Shown in pieces: positions 55,481 to 63,962 of a DNA stretch of 64,000 nucleotides. The position numbers and the translations under genes are program-made. The stretch is from Massilia yuzhufengensis (GTDB lineage Bacteria > Pseudomonadota > Gammaproteobacteria > Burkholderiales > Burkholderiaceae_D): the NCBI RefSeq assembly GCF_900112225.1, contig NZ_FOLD01000002.1, forward strand, positions 124,001-188,000, read 5' to 3'. Within the stretch, counting starts at the first letter, position 1; each line of letters starts with the position of its first letter. The notes under the pieces were generated by a model. That model was not told the origin of the DNA and did not search any database. It saw only the letters and a list, made by a program, of their open reading frames with translations.

Positions 55481-56653
55481 TCAGGCCTCGAGCTCGGCGG
55501 CCGCGGCCTGGCTGACCCGGTTGCGGCCCGCTTCCTTGGCCGCGCGCAGGGCGTCGTCGGCGCGCTGGAACAGGGTTACGGTGCTGTCTTCCGGGCGGAT
55601 GACCGTGACGCCGAAGCTGGCCGTCATGGCGATCATGGCGCGCTCGCTCTTGACCGGCGAACTGGCGATCGCCGCGCGGATGCGCTCGGCGACCAGCACC
55701 GCTTCCTCCAGCTTGGTGCGCGGCAGCAGGATCGCGAACTCCACCCCCACCAGGCGCCCCAGCATGTCGGAGTCGCGCAGCTGGCGCTTGCACAGTTCCA
55801 CCACGTGGCGCAGCACGGCGTCGCCGGCCGGGTGGCCGTAGCCGTCGTTGACGCGCTTGAACTGGTCGAGGTCGAGCACCACCAGCGCGGTCGGCAGGCC
55901 GGGGCGGCGCGCCAGCGCCATCCAGGGGCCGAGCGCCGCGAACAGGCCGCGCCGGTTCGGCACGTCGGTGAGCGGGTCGACCACTTCCAGCCGGGCCAGT
56001 TCGCGGGTGGCGCGCTCGCGCGCCAGCAGCAGCACGCCAAAGCCGTTGGCCAGCATCAGCACATACAGCGCGGCGCTGGAGAGCTGGCGCGGCAGCTCGC
56101 TGGACAGCCAGCGCCAGCCGCCCGGCAGCAGCAGCACCGACAGGCCGCGCGCGGCCACCACCAGCGCCAGCACGGCGGTGAGGATGGCGAGGAAGCGCTG
56201 CAGCAGGCTGGCCTGGCGCCAGCCGCTGGCCAGCGCCGCGGCGCCGTTCAGGTACAGGGCGCCCAGCAGCAGCGAGGCGGCCAGGCTGCGCAAGCCCTGC
56301 TCGTCGATCAGGTAGCACACGAAGAACACCAGGATCGCCAGCCCGCCCGCCAGCAGGGTCGGACGGCGCCAGCCCTCGCGGCCTGCCTGTTCCCAGGATG
56401 CGCCGGCCTCGATGGCGACGCCGGCGAACAGCAGCGCGTAGCCGCCCGGCAGGGCCAGCGGTTCGGGCACCACGCCGGCGCTGCCCAGCGCCAGCAGGGT
56501 CCAGGCGCCCGCCTGCACCTGCTTGGACAGGCCCCACGCGGCCAGCGCCGGGGCGCGCACCGGTCCGTGCTCGAAGAAGGTCAGTACCGCGCACAGGGCC
56601 AGGTTGCCCAGCGCCAGCACCAGCACCATCGTGCTTGCATCCAGGTTCGTCAT
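55481..56653 (-). CDS. Membrane GGDEF protein with degenerate active site
   Basis: A 390-residue protein with about six membrane helices in residues 1-215, a short coiled linker and a GGDEF domain (about 225-385). The domain start DPLTDVPNRRGLFAAL and the metal-site LVVLDLDQFKRVNDGYGH are normal. The signature reads RLVGVEFAILLP: GGDEF has become VGVEF. The loss of the third-position acid should abolish diguanylate cyclase activity, so it may bind GTP or signal by contact. I found no EAL domain. It is 12 bases after the 91-residue gene. Confidence 0.9.
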   Translation of the reverse strand: MTNLDASTMVLVLALGNLALCAVLTFFEHGPVRAPALAAWGLSKQVQAGAWTLLALGSAGVVPEPLALPGGYALLFAGVAIEAGASWEQAGREGWRRPTLLAGGLAILVFFVCYLIDEQGLRSLAASLLLGALYLNGAAALASGWRQASLLQRFLAILTAVLALVVAARGLSVLLLPGGWRWLSSELPRQLSSAALYVLMLANGFGVLLLARERATRELARLEVVDPLTDVPNRRGLFAALGPWMALARRPGLPTALVVLDLDQFKRVNDGYGHPAGDAVLRHVVELCKRQLRDSDMLGRLVGVEFAILLPRTKLEEAVLVAERIRAAIASSPVKSERAMIAMTASFGVTVIRPEDSTVTLFQRADDALRAAKEAGRNRVSQAAAAELEA

Positions 56654-56665
56654 GGCGTCCTGCTG

Positions 56666-56941
56666 TTAGAACTCATGTTCGACTTTGGTGGTCCCGTCGC
56701 CGACCCGGCTGGCCCAGGCGCGCGCGAAATAATCCTGTTCTTCCGCGCTCGGGGGCGCGTGCCAGAACACGATCAGCGTGCCCTTGTGGTCATGGATCTG
56801 GGACAGCTTGTCGACGAAGGCGGCGTTGCCGGCGCTGTCGGCCAGGGCCATCGCGTAGCCGTACACGCGCTGCAGGCGCTCGACGCGGTCGGACTCGGTC
56901 TCGGCATTGGTCGCGGTAATGGAGGGATGGTCCAGGAACAT
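56666..56941 (-). CDS. Hypothetical protein, 91 residues
   Basis: Not recognised. Starts MFLDHPSITATNAETESD, followed by a helix with RVERLQRVYGYAMALAD and a beta-type stretch KGTLIVFWHAPPS. The ATG at 56941 has GGAAG eight bases upstream; the longer frame to 57028 lacks such a site. It leads a run of same-strand genes that includes the degenerate GGDEF protein. Confidence 0.6.
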   Translation of the reverse strand: MFLDHPSITATNAETESDRVERLQRVYGYAMALADSAGNAAFVDKLSQIHDHKGTLIVFWHAPPSAEEQDYFARAWASRVGDGTTKVEHEF

Positions 56942-57056
56942 GGCGGGGTCTTCCAGTTGTTCGAATGCCCACTTTAGCAGAAAGCGATGCCGTACAACAA
57001 GCACCATCCGGCGTGGTAGGCCGCCCATCCGCGCCCGGCGACCCTATACTGGCGCC

Positions 57057-57839
57057 ATGCCTGCGCCGCGCCCCCTTCCCCACCCCGAGCCGCCACCCGG
57101 CCCCGCCCCGATCGTGCAGACCCGGGGCGACCGCCGCACGCTCGAATTTACCCTGGGCGACATCCAGAGCGAGATGCGGCTCTCGCGCCCGAGCAGCCTG
57201 GTGCTGTCGTATGCGCGCGCCATGATGTGCTTCGCGCTGCTGGCGCCGCGCCCGCGCCATATCGTCATGGTGGGCCTGGGCGGCGGCTCCTTCGCCAAGT
57301 TCTGCCACCGTCACCTGCCCTGGGCCCGCATCACGGTGCTGGAAGTGCGCGCCGACGTGATCGCGCTGCGCGCGCAGTTCCTGGTGCCGCCGGACGACAC
57401 CCGCCTGCAGGTGCTGCACTGCGATGCGGCGGCCTGGCTGGCGCGCGCCGACGCCGTCGCCGACGTGCTGCTGGTGGATGGTTTCGACGCCGCCGGGCTG
57501 CCGCCGGCCCTGTCGAGCAGCGCGTTCTATGCCGATTGCCGGCGCGCCCTGCGTCCGCAAGGCGTGCTGGTGGCCAATATCTTCACTTATGATCCCGACT
57601 ATGTGACTGCGGTGCAACGCTTGCAGCAGGCCTTCGACGGCCACGCCTGCTGGCTGGCGGGCATGGCCGGCAACAACCAGATCCTGTTCGCCCAGCGGCC
57701 GGGCGAGCCCGGCGCGCCACCCGGGCGCGCCCTGCGCCTGCTGCGCGACCGCCTGCGCAACCGCGGCCTCGGCGCCGCCCCGCTCAACCGCCTGCTGGCG
57801 CGCCTGGTCGTGGCCTGGCTGGCCTGGCGCCATCCTTGA
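57057..57839 (+). CDS. Spermidine synthase-like methyltransferase-fold protein
   Basis: A 260-residue protein with the spermidine synthase Rossmann domain: HIVMVGLGGGSFAKFCHRHL (the binding loop), ITVLEVRADVIALR, HCDAAAWLA, DVLLVDGFDA and FYADCRRALRPQGVLVANIF. The small N-terminal beta domain of true SpeE is reduced to about 40 residues, and a basic C-terminal tail is added. Polyamine synthesis is possible but many such orphans have other roles. TATACT (57045-57050) ends only six bases before the ATG and there is no ribosome site, so the transcript may be leaderless. Confidence 0.82.
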   Translation: MPAPRPLPHPEPPPGPAPIVQTRGDRRTLEFTLGDIQSEMRLSRPSSLVLSYARAMMCFALLAPRPRHIVMVGLGGGSFAKFCHRHLPWARITVLEVRADVIALRAQFLVPPDDTRLQVLHCDAAAWLARADAVADVLLVDGFDAAGLPPALSSSAFYADCRRALRPQGVLVANIFTYDPDYVTAVQRLQQAFDGHACWLAGMAGNNQILFAQRPGEPGAPPGRALRLLRDRLRNRGLGAAPLNRLLARLVVAWLAWRHP

Positions 57840-57958
57840 ACCGGCTTGGGCGCGACATTTCGTTTGCAAGAAAAGCGCCTGTTGTGACACACTTCATGTA
57901 TTGATGCCTGCTGGCAAGCCTTTCCATTCCCTCTTTCACGGATACCCTGGACTACTCG

Positions 57959-60823
57959 ATGCCGCGTCGCCTGCCTTTGTCGCTCACCCTTGCGGCGGCC
58001 CTCACGCTCGGGGGCGGCCTTGCCGCGTCCGGCGCCCTGTTCCTGGGCGTGAGCCACCTCGAGTACGACAACATGGCGCTCGCCTTCGGCCAGCGGACCG
58101 ACGAGCGCGTGGCGGCCGTGCGCCAGGGCATCGACCAGGCGGTCGAGGTGCTGACCGTGACCAACCAGCTCTTCGCCCGTGGCGAGCTGGTCAGCCGCGA
58201 GCATTTCCGCGACTTCACCGCGGCGCTGCTGCAGCGCCACCAATATATCCAGGCATTCAATTTCCACCGCTCGGTGCCGGGCGAGGCGCGCGCGGCGGTG
58301 GAAGCGGACCTGCAGCGGGTCCGCCCGGGTACGGTGTTCACCGAACTGCGTCCCGACGGCCTGGCGCCGGCGCCCCTGCGCGCCCGCTACCACATCGTCG
58401 ACTACATCGAGCCGATGGCCGGCAACGAGGCGGCCTTTGGCTTGAACATCACCGAGAACCTCGTGGTGATGAGCGCGCTGGAAACCGCGCGCGGCGAAGG
58501 CCGCGCCGCCGCCACCGACCTGATCCAGCTGGCCCAGGATCGCGACCTGCAGCCGGCGTTCGAGCTGATCATGCCGGTGCTGGACCGCCAGGGCATGCTG
58601 GCGGGCGACACCGCGGTGATCATCCGCGGCCCGGAACTGGTGCGGGCGTCGCTGGCCGGCTCCGGCCTGCTCGATTCGCGCGACATCTTCGTGTCCGTGT
58701 ATGCGGGCGAGCGCGCTTCCCGGTCCGCCCTGATGTTTTCCACGGGCGACACCCGCAAGCCGGAAGACAGCTGGCTGGCCGGCTTCATGTCGCCCGGCCA
58801 CACCGGCTACAACAGCAAGGTCCTGCGCATCGCCGGCAAGCCCTGGCGCGTCGAAGTGGCCAGCGCCCCGCGCGCCTTCCTGCAGGACCACATGGCGTCC
58901 ACCGCGCTGCTGGTGGGCGGCATCCTGATGACGCTGCTGGGCACGGCCTTCGTGCAGGCTTCGGGCCAGCGCGCGCGCAAGGTCCAGCAGCTGGTGCGCC
59001 AGCGCACCGCCGACCTGCGCCGCACCAACCGCCGCCTGGTCGAGGACATGGCCGCACGCGAACGCGCCGAGCGCGCCCTGCAGCAGAGCGAGCAGCGTTT
59101 CCGCCAGCTGGTGTCGATGTCGTCCGACTGGTATTGGGAACAGGACCGCGACCTGCGCTTCACGATGGTCACCGGCGGCTTCACCGAAAAGGCCGGGGTC
59201 TCGGTCGAGAGCCTGCTGGGCAAGACGCGCTGGGAATACGTGCCGGCGCTGCTCGACCTCGACGTCGGCCGCGCCCACGTGGCCCAGGTCAAGGCGCACG
59301 AACCCTTCGCCAACCTCGAATACCAGATCCGCGACGAGCACGGCGCCACCCGCTGGTTCTGCGTCAACGGCCAGCCGGTGTTCGACGACCAGGGCGACCT
59401 GCTGGGCTACCGCGGCACCGGCAGCGACATCACCGAGCGCAAGCTCACCGAGCAGCGGGTGCATCACGTGGCCCAGCACGACGTGCTGACCGGCCTGCCG
59501 AACCGCTCGCTGCTGCAGGACCGCCTGGGCCAGGCGATCGCCTACGCCAACCGCAGCGCGCGCCCGATGTGGGTCATGCTGATCGACCTCGACCGCTTCA
59601 AGTTCGTCAACGATTCGATGGGCCACAAGGCCGGCGACGTGCTCCTGATGACGGTGGCGGCGCGCCTGACGGCCTCGCTGCGCGACACCGACACCGTGGC
59701 GCGCCTGTCGGGCGACGAATTCGTCGTGATCCTGTCGGAACACCACGACGAGCCCTTGTCCCCCGACATCGTGCAGCGGGTGATGGATTCGGTGGCCCAG
59801 CCGGTCATGCTCGGTCCCAAGGAGTTCTTCGTCACCTGCTCGATCGGGGTGGCGGTGTACCCGAGCGAAGGCACGCCGGCCGACAGCCTGATCGAACACG
59901 CCGACATCGCCATGTACAGCGCCAAGAAGATGGGGCGCAACAACTTCCAGTTCTATACCCCGGCCATGAACGAGGAGTCGATGGAGCGGGTGCGCATCGA
60001 AAGCGCGCTGCGCAATGCGCTGGAACGCAACGAATTCGTGCTGCACTACCAGCCGCAGGTCGACCTCAAGACCGGCCAGATCGTCGGCATGGAAGCGCTG
60101 ATCCGCTGGCAGCACCCGGAACTGGGCATGGTGCCGCCGGTGCGCTTCATCGGCATCGCCGAAGAAACCGGCCTGATCGTCCAGATCGGCGCCTGGGTGA
60201 TGCGCACCGCCTGCGCCCAGAACAAGGCCTGGCAGGATGCGGGGCTGGGCAAACTGCGCGTGGCGGTCAACCTGTCGGCGCGCCAGTTCGGTGCGCCCGA
60301 CCTGATCGCCGGCCTGGAATCGGTGCTGGCCGACACCATGCTGGACCCGGACTGCCTGGAGATCGAACTGACCGAGAGCCTGTTCATGAACGACATCACG
60401 CCGGCGGTGGACCTGCTGCACCGCATGAAGTCGCTGGGCGTGAACCTGTCGATCGACGACTTCGGCACCGGCTACTCGAGCCTGTCCTACCTGTCGCGCT
60501 TCCCGATCGACGTGCTGAAGATCGACCGCAGTTTTGTCGCCGACATCACCGTCGACGCCAACGACGCGGCCATCGTCACCTCGATCATCGCGCTGGCCCA
60601 CAACCTGAAGCTGGCGGTGATCGCGGAAGGCGTCGAGACGCTGGAACAACTGGACTACCTGCGCAGCCACGGCTGCGATGAAATGCAGGGTTATTTCTTC
60701 AGCAAGGCGCTGCCGGCCGCGGAGTTCGAGCAACTGCTGGTGCAGGGCCGCGCACTGCCGCCGCCGGTGCTCCTGGAGCGCGAACCTGCGCCGGACAGCG
60801 CGCCGGAAGCGCTTCCGGCTTGA
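57959..60823 (+). CDS. CHASE-PAS-GGDEF-EAL membrane signalling protein
   Basis: A 954-residue c-di-GMP enzyme. A membrane helix lies near residues 10-32, then a periplasmic CHASE domain (about 40-270; typical YIQAFNFHRSVPGEARAA) and a second helix near 320-338. After a coiled linker comes a PAS domain (about 375-495), then GGDEF with SGDEF in place of GGDEF (ARLSGDEFVVIL), a variant often still active. EAL follows with intact MEALIRW, DDFGTGYSS, KIDRSFV and AEGVETLEQ motifs. The phosphodiesterase function is the safer prediction. CHASE domains sense small extracellular ligands such as cytokinin-like or aromatic compounds. Confidence 0.94.
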   Translation: MPRRLPLSLTLAAALTLGGGLAASGALFLGVSHLEYDNMALAFGQRTDERVAAVRQGIDQAVEVLTVTNQLFARGELVSREHFRDFTAALLQRHQYIQAFNFHRSVPGEARAAVEADLQRVRPGTVFTELRPDGLAPAPLRARYHIVDYIEPMAGNEAAFGLNITENLVVMSALETARGEGRAAATDLIQLAQDRDLQPAFELIMPVLDRQGMLAGDTAVIIRGPELVRASLAGSGLLDSRDIFVSVYAGERASRSALMFSTGDTRKPEDSWLAGFMSPGHTGYNSKVLRIAGKPWRVEVASAPRAFLQDHMASTALLVGGILMTLLGTAFVQASGQRARKVQQLVRQRTADLRRTNRRLVEDMAARERAERALQQSEQRFRQLVSMSSDWYWEQDRDLRFTMVTGGFTEKAGVSVESLLGKTRWEYVPALLDLDVGRAHVAQVKAHEPFANLEYQIRDEHGATRWFCVNGQPVFDDQGDLLGYRGTGSDITERKLTEQRVHHVAQHDVLTGLPNRSLLQDRLGQAIAYANRSARPMWVMLIDLDRFKFVNDSMGHKAGDVLLMTVAARLTASLRDTDTVARLSGDEFVVILSEHHDEPLSPDIVQRVMDSVAQPVMLGPKEFFVTCSIGVAVYPSEGTPADSLIEHADIAMYSAKKMGRNNFQFYTPAMNEESMERVRIESALRNALERNEFVLHYQPQVDLKTGQIVGMEALIRWQHPELGMVPPVRFIGIAEETGLIVQIGAWVMRTACAQNKAWQDAGLGKLRVAVNLSARQFGAPDLIAGLESVLADTMLDPDCLEIELTESLFMNDITPAVDLLHRMKSLGVNLSIDDFGTGYSSLSYLSRFPIDVLKIDRSFVADITVDANDAAIVTSIIALAHNLKLAVIAEGVETLEQLDYLRSHGCDEMQGYFFSKALPAAEFEQLLVQGRALPPPVLLEREPAPDSAPEALPA

Positions 60824-60949
60824 TTCTGCGCAGAAAATCAGCACCAGAATAAAAAAACGTTACCCAATGGCCATTTAGTTGTAGCTAATTCAATATTGAT
60901 GGCCGTAGAATAGCCGTGTCTCTTTAGCAACCCGGACATACGGATATTG

Positions 60950-61183
60950 ATGATGATGAATGATACTGCCGAGCTGTCCCCGGTGAGCGCCGCTGCCGCC
61001 GATGCCGAACGCATCCGCCGCCAGCGCACCGACAGCCACACCCGCGACCTGATCAACCAGGCCGTGGCCTCGATCCCCACGCTGGGATTGCAACGCGCCG
61101 CCGAATTCCTGGCGACGATGAACGTGCCGGCGGAAGTGGCGGTGCGGGTGCTGGTGTACCCGAACCGGCGCCGCGCCAACTAA
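60950..61183 (+). CDS. Hypothetical protein, 77 residues
   Basis: Not recognised. Three consecutive ATG codons at the start make the exact first residue uncertain (60950, 60953 or 60956). The sequence has a polar N-terminus, then a helical stretch SHTRDLINQAVASIPTLGLQ and the ending VLVYPNRRRAN. CGGA lies five bases before the first ATG. Sits 126 bases past the CHASE-EAL gene behind an AT-rich patch that could hold its promoter. Confidence 0.55.
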   Translation: MMMNDTAELSPVSAAAADAERIRRQRTDSHTRDLINQAVASIPTLGLQRAAEFLATMNVPAEVAVRVLVYPNRRRAN

Positions 61184-61202
61184 GCGCGCAGCGCCGCGGC
61201 GC

Positions 61203-61580
61203 CTAGCGGCGCTGCTGCCCTTGCTGCTGGGCGATGTCGGCCAGCGATTCGCGGCCCTTGTCGGTGAGGGCGAAGCCGCCGCCGTCGACGGGTGCGATGT
61301 GCGACTTGGCGCTCAGGAAGCGCACCACGTCGGTATCGACCGGCGCCTGCGGGTCGGACTCCAGCGCCGTCAGCGCCTTCACCGCGCGGCGCAGGAACAG
61401 CACGAGCTGTCCTTTTTCCGTGAGCAGGATCCGCCCGTCGCGGGTATTTTCCAGCATCTTCAGTCCCGACAAGCGCTTGGCATTGCGCCCGACGCAGGCA
61501 CCGGCCGCGTCGCGCTTGACACCGCGGCGCACCAGTTCGAGCGCATCGTATTCGTCTGTCGTCAGTTGTTCGTTCTTCAT
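61203..61580 (-). CDS. Hypothetical protein, 125 residues, winged-helix-like
   Basis: Not recognised by name. Starts MKNEQLTTDEYDALELVRRG, then KRLSGLKMLENTRDGRILLTEKGQ, and again near the end GGGFALTDKGRESLADI. The two R/D-G-x-x-L-T-x-K-G stretches look like wing regions of winged-helix DNA-binding proteins. AGGA lies just before the ATG. Convergent with the 77-residue gene, 19 bases apart. Confidence 0.6.
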   Translation of the reverse strand: MKNEQLTTDEYDALELVRRGVKRDAAGACVGRNAKRLSGLKMLENTRDGRILLTEKGQLVLFLRRAVKALTALESDPQAPVDTDVVRFLSAKSHIAPVDGGGFALTDKGRESLADIAQQQGQQRR

Positions 61581-61641
61581 TCCTGCTTTCACATCGGTCT
61601 TGGCGCGCCATGGTACCCGGCGCGCCCCGCCACGGCAAGCG

Positions 61642-61779
61642 TCAACGCAGCGCGCGCAGCGCCAGCCAGCCAAGGCCGGCGCTGGCGGCAAGCCCCAGCG
61701 CCAGCGCCAGGCGCGCCCGGCGCGAGCAATACAGCGGGCTGCGGCCCAAATAGATGGTGTTGTACAGAGTATGGCCCAT
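61642..61779 (-). CDS. Small 45-residue membrane protein
   Basis: Reads MGHTLYNTIYLGRSPLYCSR, then a hydrophobic helix of about 20 residues (ALALGLAASAGLGWLALRAL). The upstream GGGAGGAGAT makes a very strong ribosome site, three bases before the ATG. One Cys precedes the helix. Single-pass small protein, not recognised; tandem to the 125-residue gene (61 bases). Confidence 0.65.
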   Translation of the reverse strand: MGHTLYNTIYLGRSPLYCSRRARLALALGLAASAGLGWLALRALR

Positions 61780-61965
61780 GATCTCCTCCCGCGTCGCATG
61801 ACATGCATGCATTATAGGGATGGCATCATGTCGGCAATATGACATGGATCGTTCGCCGCCACCTGGCGTGCGTGCGCGCCACGTTTTGCTGCACTGCGAA
61901 GCGCGCGCCGACGCCGGGGTAGGCCTGTTAGGATCATCGTACATCGACAACCACCGGAGCCCAGC

Positions 61966-62157
61966 ATGAACGACCCGACTCGCCCAGTCGATCCCGCCGC
62001 ACAAGGCCGCCCCCTGTACAACGAAGCCGATATCGGCAGCGGCGAAAAATCGCCAGCGGAAATTGAAACTGAGGAAATGATTCGCGGCATCCCACCACTA
62101 CCGCCCTCGGGCGACAAAGCCGAACCGCGTCCCGCCGGCGAGCAGCCGCGCGCCTGA
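61966..62157 (+). CDS. Small acidic/proline-rich protein, 63 residues
   Basis: Reads MNDPTRPVDPAAQGRPLYNE, then DIGSGEKSPAEIETEEMIRG and a Pro-rich end. CGGAG lies six bases before the ATG. Probably disordered. Function unknown; no membrane segment. Confidence 0.6.
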   Translation: MNDPTRPVDPAAQGRPLYNEADIGSGEKSPAEIETEEMIRGIPPLPPSGDKAEPRPAGEQPRA

Positions 62158-62301
62158 ACCAGGGCGGCCTGCCGCGCGCGGGCCGCCTGCCCCCCTCTCG
62201 AGCTTGCACTGTCGGGCATCTCGCCTATGCTGAATGGGCAGCCCGGCCGGGCTGCGGCCAGCCTGCACACAGGCTGGCCCATCCACCACATGGAGGCGGG
62301 C

Positions 62302-62715
62302 ATGAATCACCGGATCATCCTCAGGATCGGCGCGGTTGTCGGCAGCTTGTACGGCCTGATCCTGGTCATCTCACCGAATACACTGATGAACCTGTACCGC
62401 GCGCAAGCCCTGCAGGACACGGGCCTGTATTTCGCGATGCTGTCGGGGGCGATGCTGCTGGGGTGGGCGGCAATGAACTGGGCGGCGAGCAATGCGCCGC
62501 AGATCGCCGAGATCCATTACGTCTTGCTGGGCAACCTGGTGACCCAGGTGCTGGGCTTCCTGGTCAGCCTGGTCCGCCAGCTCAGCGATGCGGCCGTGCC
62601 GCAGTCGGGCTGGCTGAATGTGGCGATCTTCCTGGTGTTCACGGCGGCCTTCGGCTACCTCTACCTGGCCAGCCCGGCCGGCTACCGGCTGCACGCTCGC
62701 AGCAGGCCGGCCTGA
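62302..62715 (+). CDS. Four-helix membrane protein, 137 residues
   Basis: Not recognised. Four hydrophobic segments: residues near 8-28 (ILRIGAVVGSLYGLILVI), 43-63 (YFAMLSGAMLLGWAAMNWA), 73-93 (VLLGNLVTQVLGFLVSLV) and 104-124 (LNVAIFLVFTAAFGYLYLA). GGAGGCGGGC precedes the ATG, which I prefer to the open frame that extends to 62227. Stands alone. Confidence 0.7.
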   Translation: MNHRIILRIGAVVGSLYGLILVISPNTLMNLYRAQALQDTGLYFAMLSGAMLLGWAAMNWAASNAPQIAEIHYVLLGNLVTQVLGFLVSLVRQLSDAAVPQSGWLNVAIFLVFTAAFGYLYLASPAGYRLHARSRPA

Positions 62716-62727
62716 GCCGGCGCGGGC

Positions 62728-62919
62728 CTACGCCTTGATCGGCGTGCCGGGGAAACCCGGCTCTTCGACCGGCGCATTGACCGGATCGGGCACGTCGTCC
62801 GGCACCGGCGGACCCGGGTCGGGCGTCGGTTTTGGATCGGGGACATCCGGATCGGGGGTACTGTGGGCGCGCACGGTGGATGCGCCGTGCAGGCTGTTTA
62901 CCTGTGTAAATGTGGTCAT
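62728..62919 (-). CDS. Small Pro/Asp-rich repetitive protein, 63 residues
   Basis: The first 20 residues (MTTFTQVNSLHGASTVRAHS) precede a run of short repeats of the type D-P-D-V-P-D-P-K-P-T-P-D-P. AAGGAGG sits five bases before the ATG, an ideal ribosome site. Disordered, acidic, function unknown. Confidence 0.65.
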   Translation of the reverse strand: MTTFTQVNSLHGASTVRAHSTPDPDVPDPKPTPDPGPPVPDDVPDPVNAPVEEPGFPGTPIKA

Positions 62920-63047
62920 TGCAGCCTCCTTGGTTCACATGGGTTACGTTGGATGCAGCCTAGCATGATTGCCACGGCCGGGTTTTCAATCGTGCGGTGC
63001 GTTGCATCCTCGGCTATAGTGCTCGCTCAACCACTTCCTGGCCGACC

Positions 63048-63962
63048 ATGACGCTTCGCCCCCTGTTCCGTCCCTTCCTGCTGGCCGCCTTGCTTGCGGG
63101 CAGTGTCCATGCAGCCCCTCCCACCAAGCCCATGAAACTCGACGACTACCTGGCCCTGTCCGGCCCCGCGCCCAGCGCCCGCCTCCCCTACGGCGACGCC
63201 CCCTCGCAATTTGCGGAACTGTTCCTGCCGGCCGGCAGCGGGCCCTTCCCGGTCGCGGTGCTGGTGCATGGTGGCTGCTGGACCAGCAAGTTCGGCGGCA
63301 TCACCCAGCTGCGCAATATGGCGGGCGCCCTGACGGCGCGCGGCATCGCAGTCTGGAACGTCGAATACCGGCGCAGCGACGAGCCGGGCGGCGGCTATCC
63401 GGGCACCTACCAGGACATGCATGCGGCGCTCGAGCTGCTGGCGGCCCAGTCCGGGCTGCATCGGCTCGACACCGGCAGGCTGGTCGCCGTCGGCCACTCG
63501 GCCGGCGGGCAACTGGTGCAGTGGATGGCCGGACGCGGGCGCATCGCCCCCGGCAGCCCGCTCTACCGCAAGGAACTGCTGCCGGTGCGCGCCGTCGTCA
63601 GCCTGGGCGGCCTGGCCGACCTGCGCAACGAGGCGGCCCTGATCAAATCGAGCTGCGGCCGCGACACGGCGGAACTGGCCGGCCTGCCATCCCCGGGCCG
63701 GCCCGACGTCTTCGCCGATACCAATGCCGCCGAGCTGATGCCGAATGGCAGCCGCACCTGGCTGGTTACGGGCGAGCTCGACACGATCTCGCCGCCGCGC
63801 GTGGCGCATGACTACGCCGCGCGGGCGCGCAAGGCGGGCGACGCGGCCGAGGTGGTGATCCTGGCCGGCGCCAGCCACTACGATGAAGTGGCAGCCACCT
63901 CGGCGTCGTGGCCCGAGGTGCTGGCGGTGATCGAAGGCGCCCTGGGCATGGGCAAACCTTAG
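63048..63962 (+). CDS. Exported alpha/beta hydrolase
   Basis: A 304-residue protein with a signal peptide (FLLAALLAGSVHAAP). The alpha/beta-hydrolase fold is shown by the oxyanion HGG in VAVLVHGGCW, the nucleophile Ser in VGHSAGGQLVQW, Asp in GELDTISPP and His in GASHYDEV. The triad is complete. Esterase or peptidase activity likely; substrate unknown. TATAGT at 63015-63020 may be its -10. Its stop overlaps that of a convergent gene at the window edge. Confidence 0.85.
   Translation: MTLRPLFRPFLLAALLAGSVHAAPPTKPMKLDDYLALSGPAPSARLPYGDAPSQFAELFLPAGSGPFPVAVLVHGGCWTSKFGGITQLRNMAGALTARGIAVWNVEYRRSDEPGGGYPGTYQDMHAALELLAAQSGLHRLDTGRLVAVGHSAGGQLVQWMAGRGRIAPGSPLYRKELLPVRAVVSLGGLADLRNEAALIKSSCGRDTAELAGLPSPGRPDVFADTNAAELMPNGSRTWLVTGELDTISPPRVAHDYAARARKAGDAAEVVILAGASHYDEVAATSASWPEVLAVIEGALGMGKP

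Noticed and set aside
57599-60844. 1081-codon frame opposite the CHASE-PAS-GGDEF-EAL gene
   Set aside because: Antisense shadow, His/Arg/Gln/Asp-rich with no motif, while the plus strand carries a complete multidomain protein.
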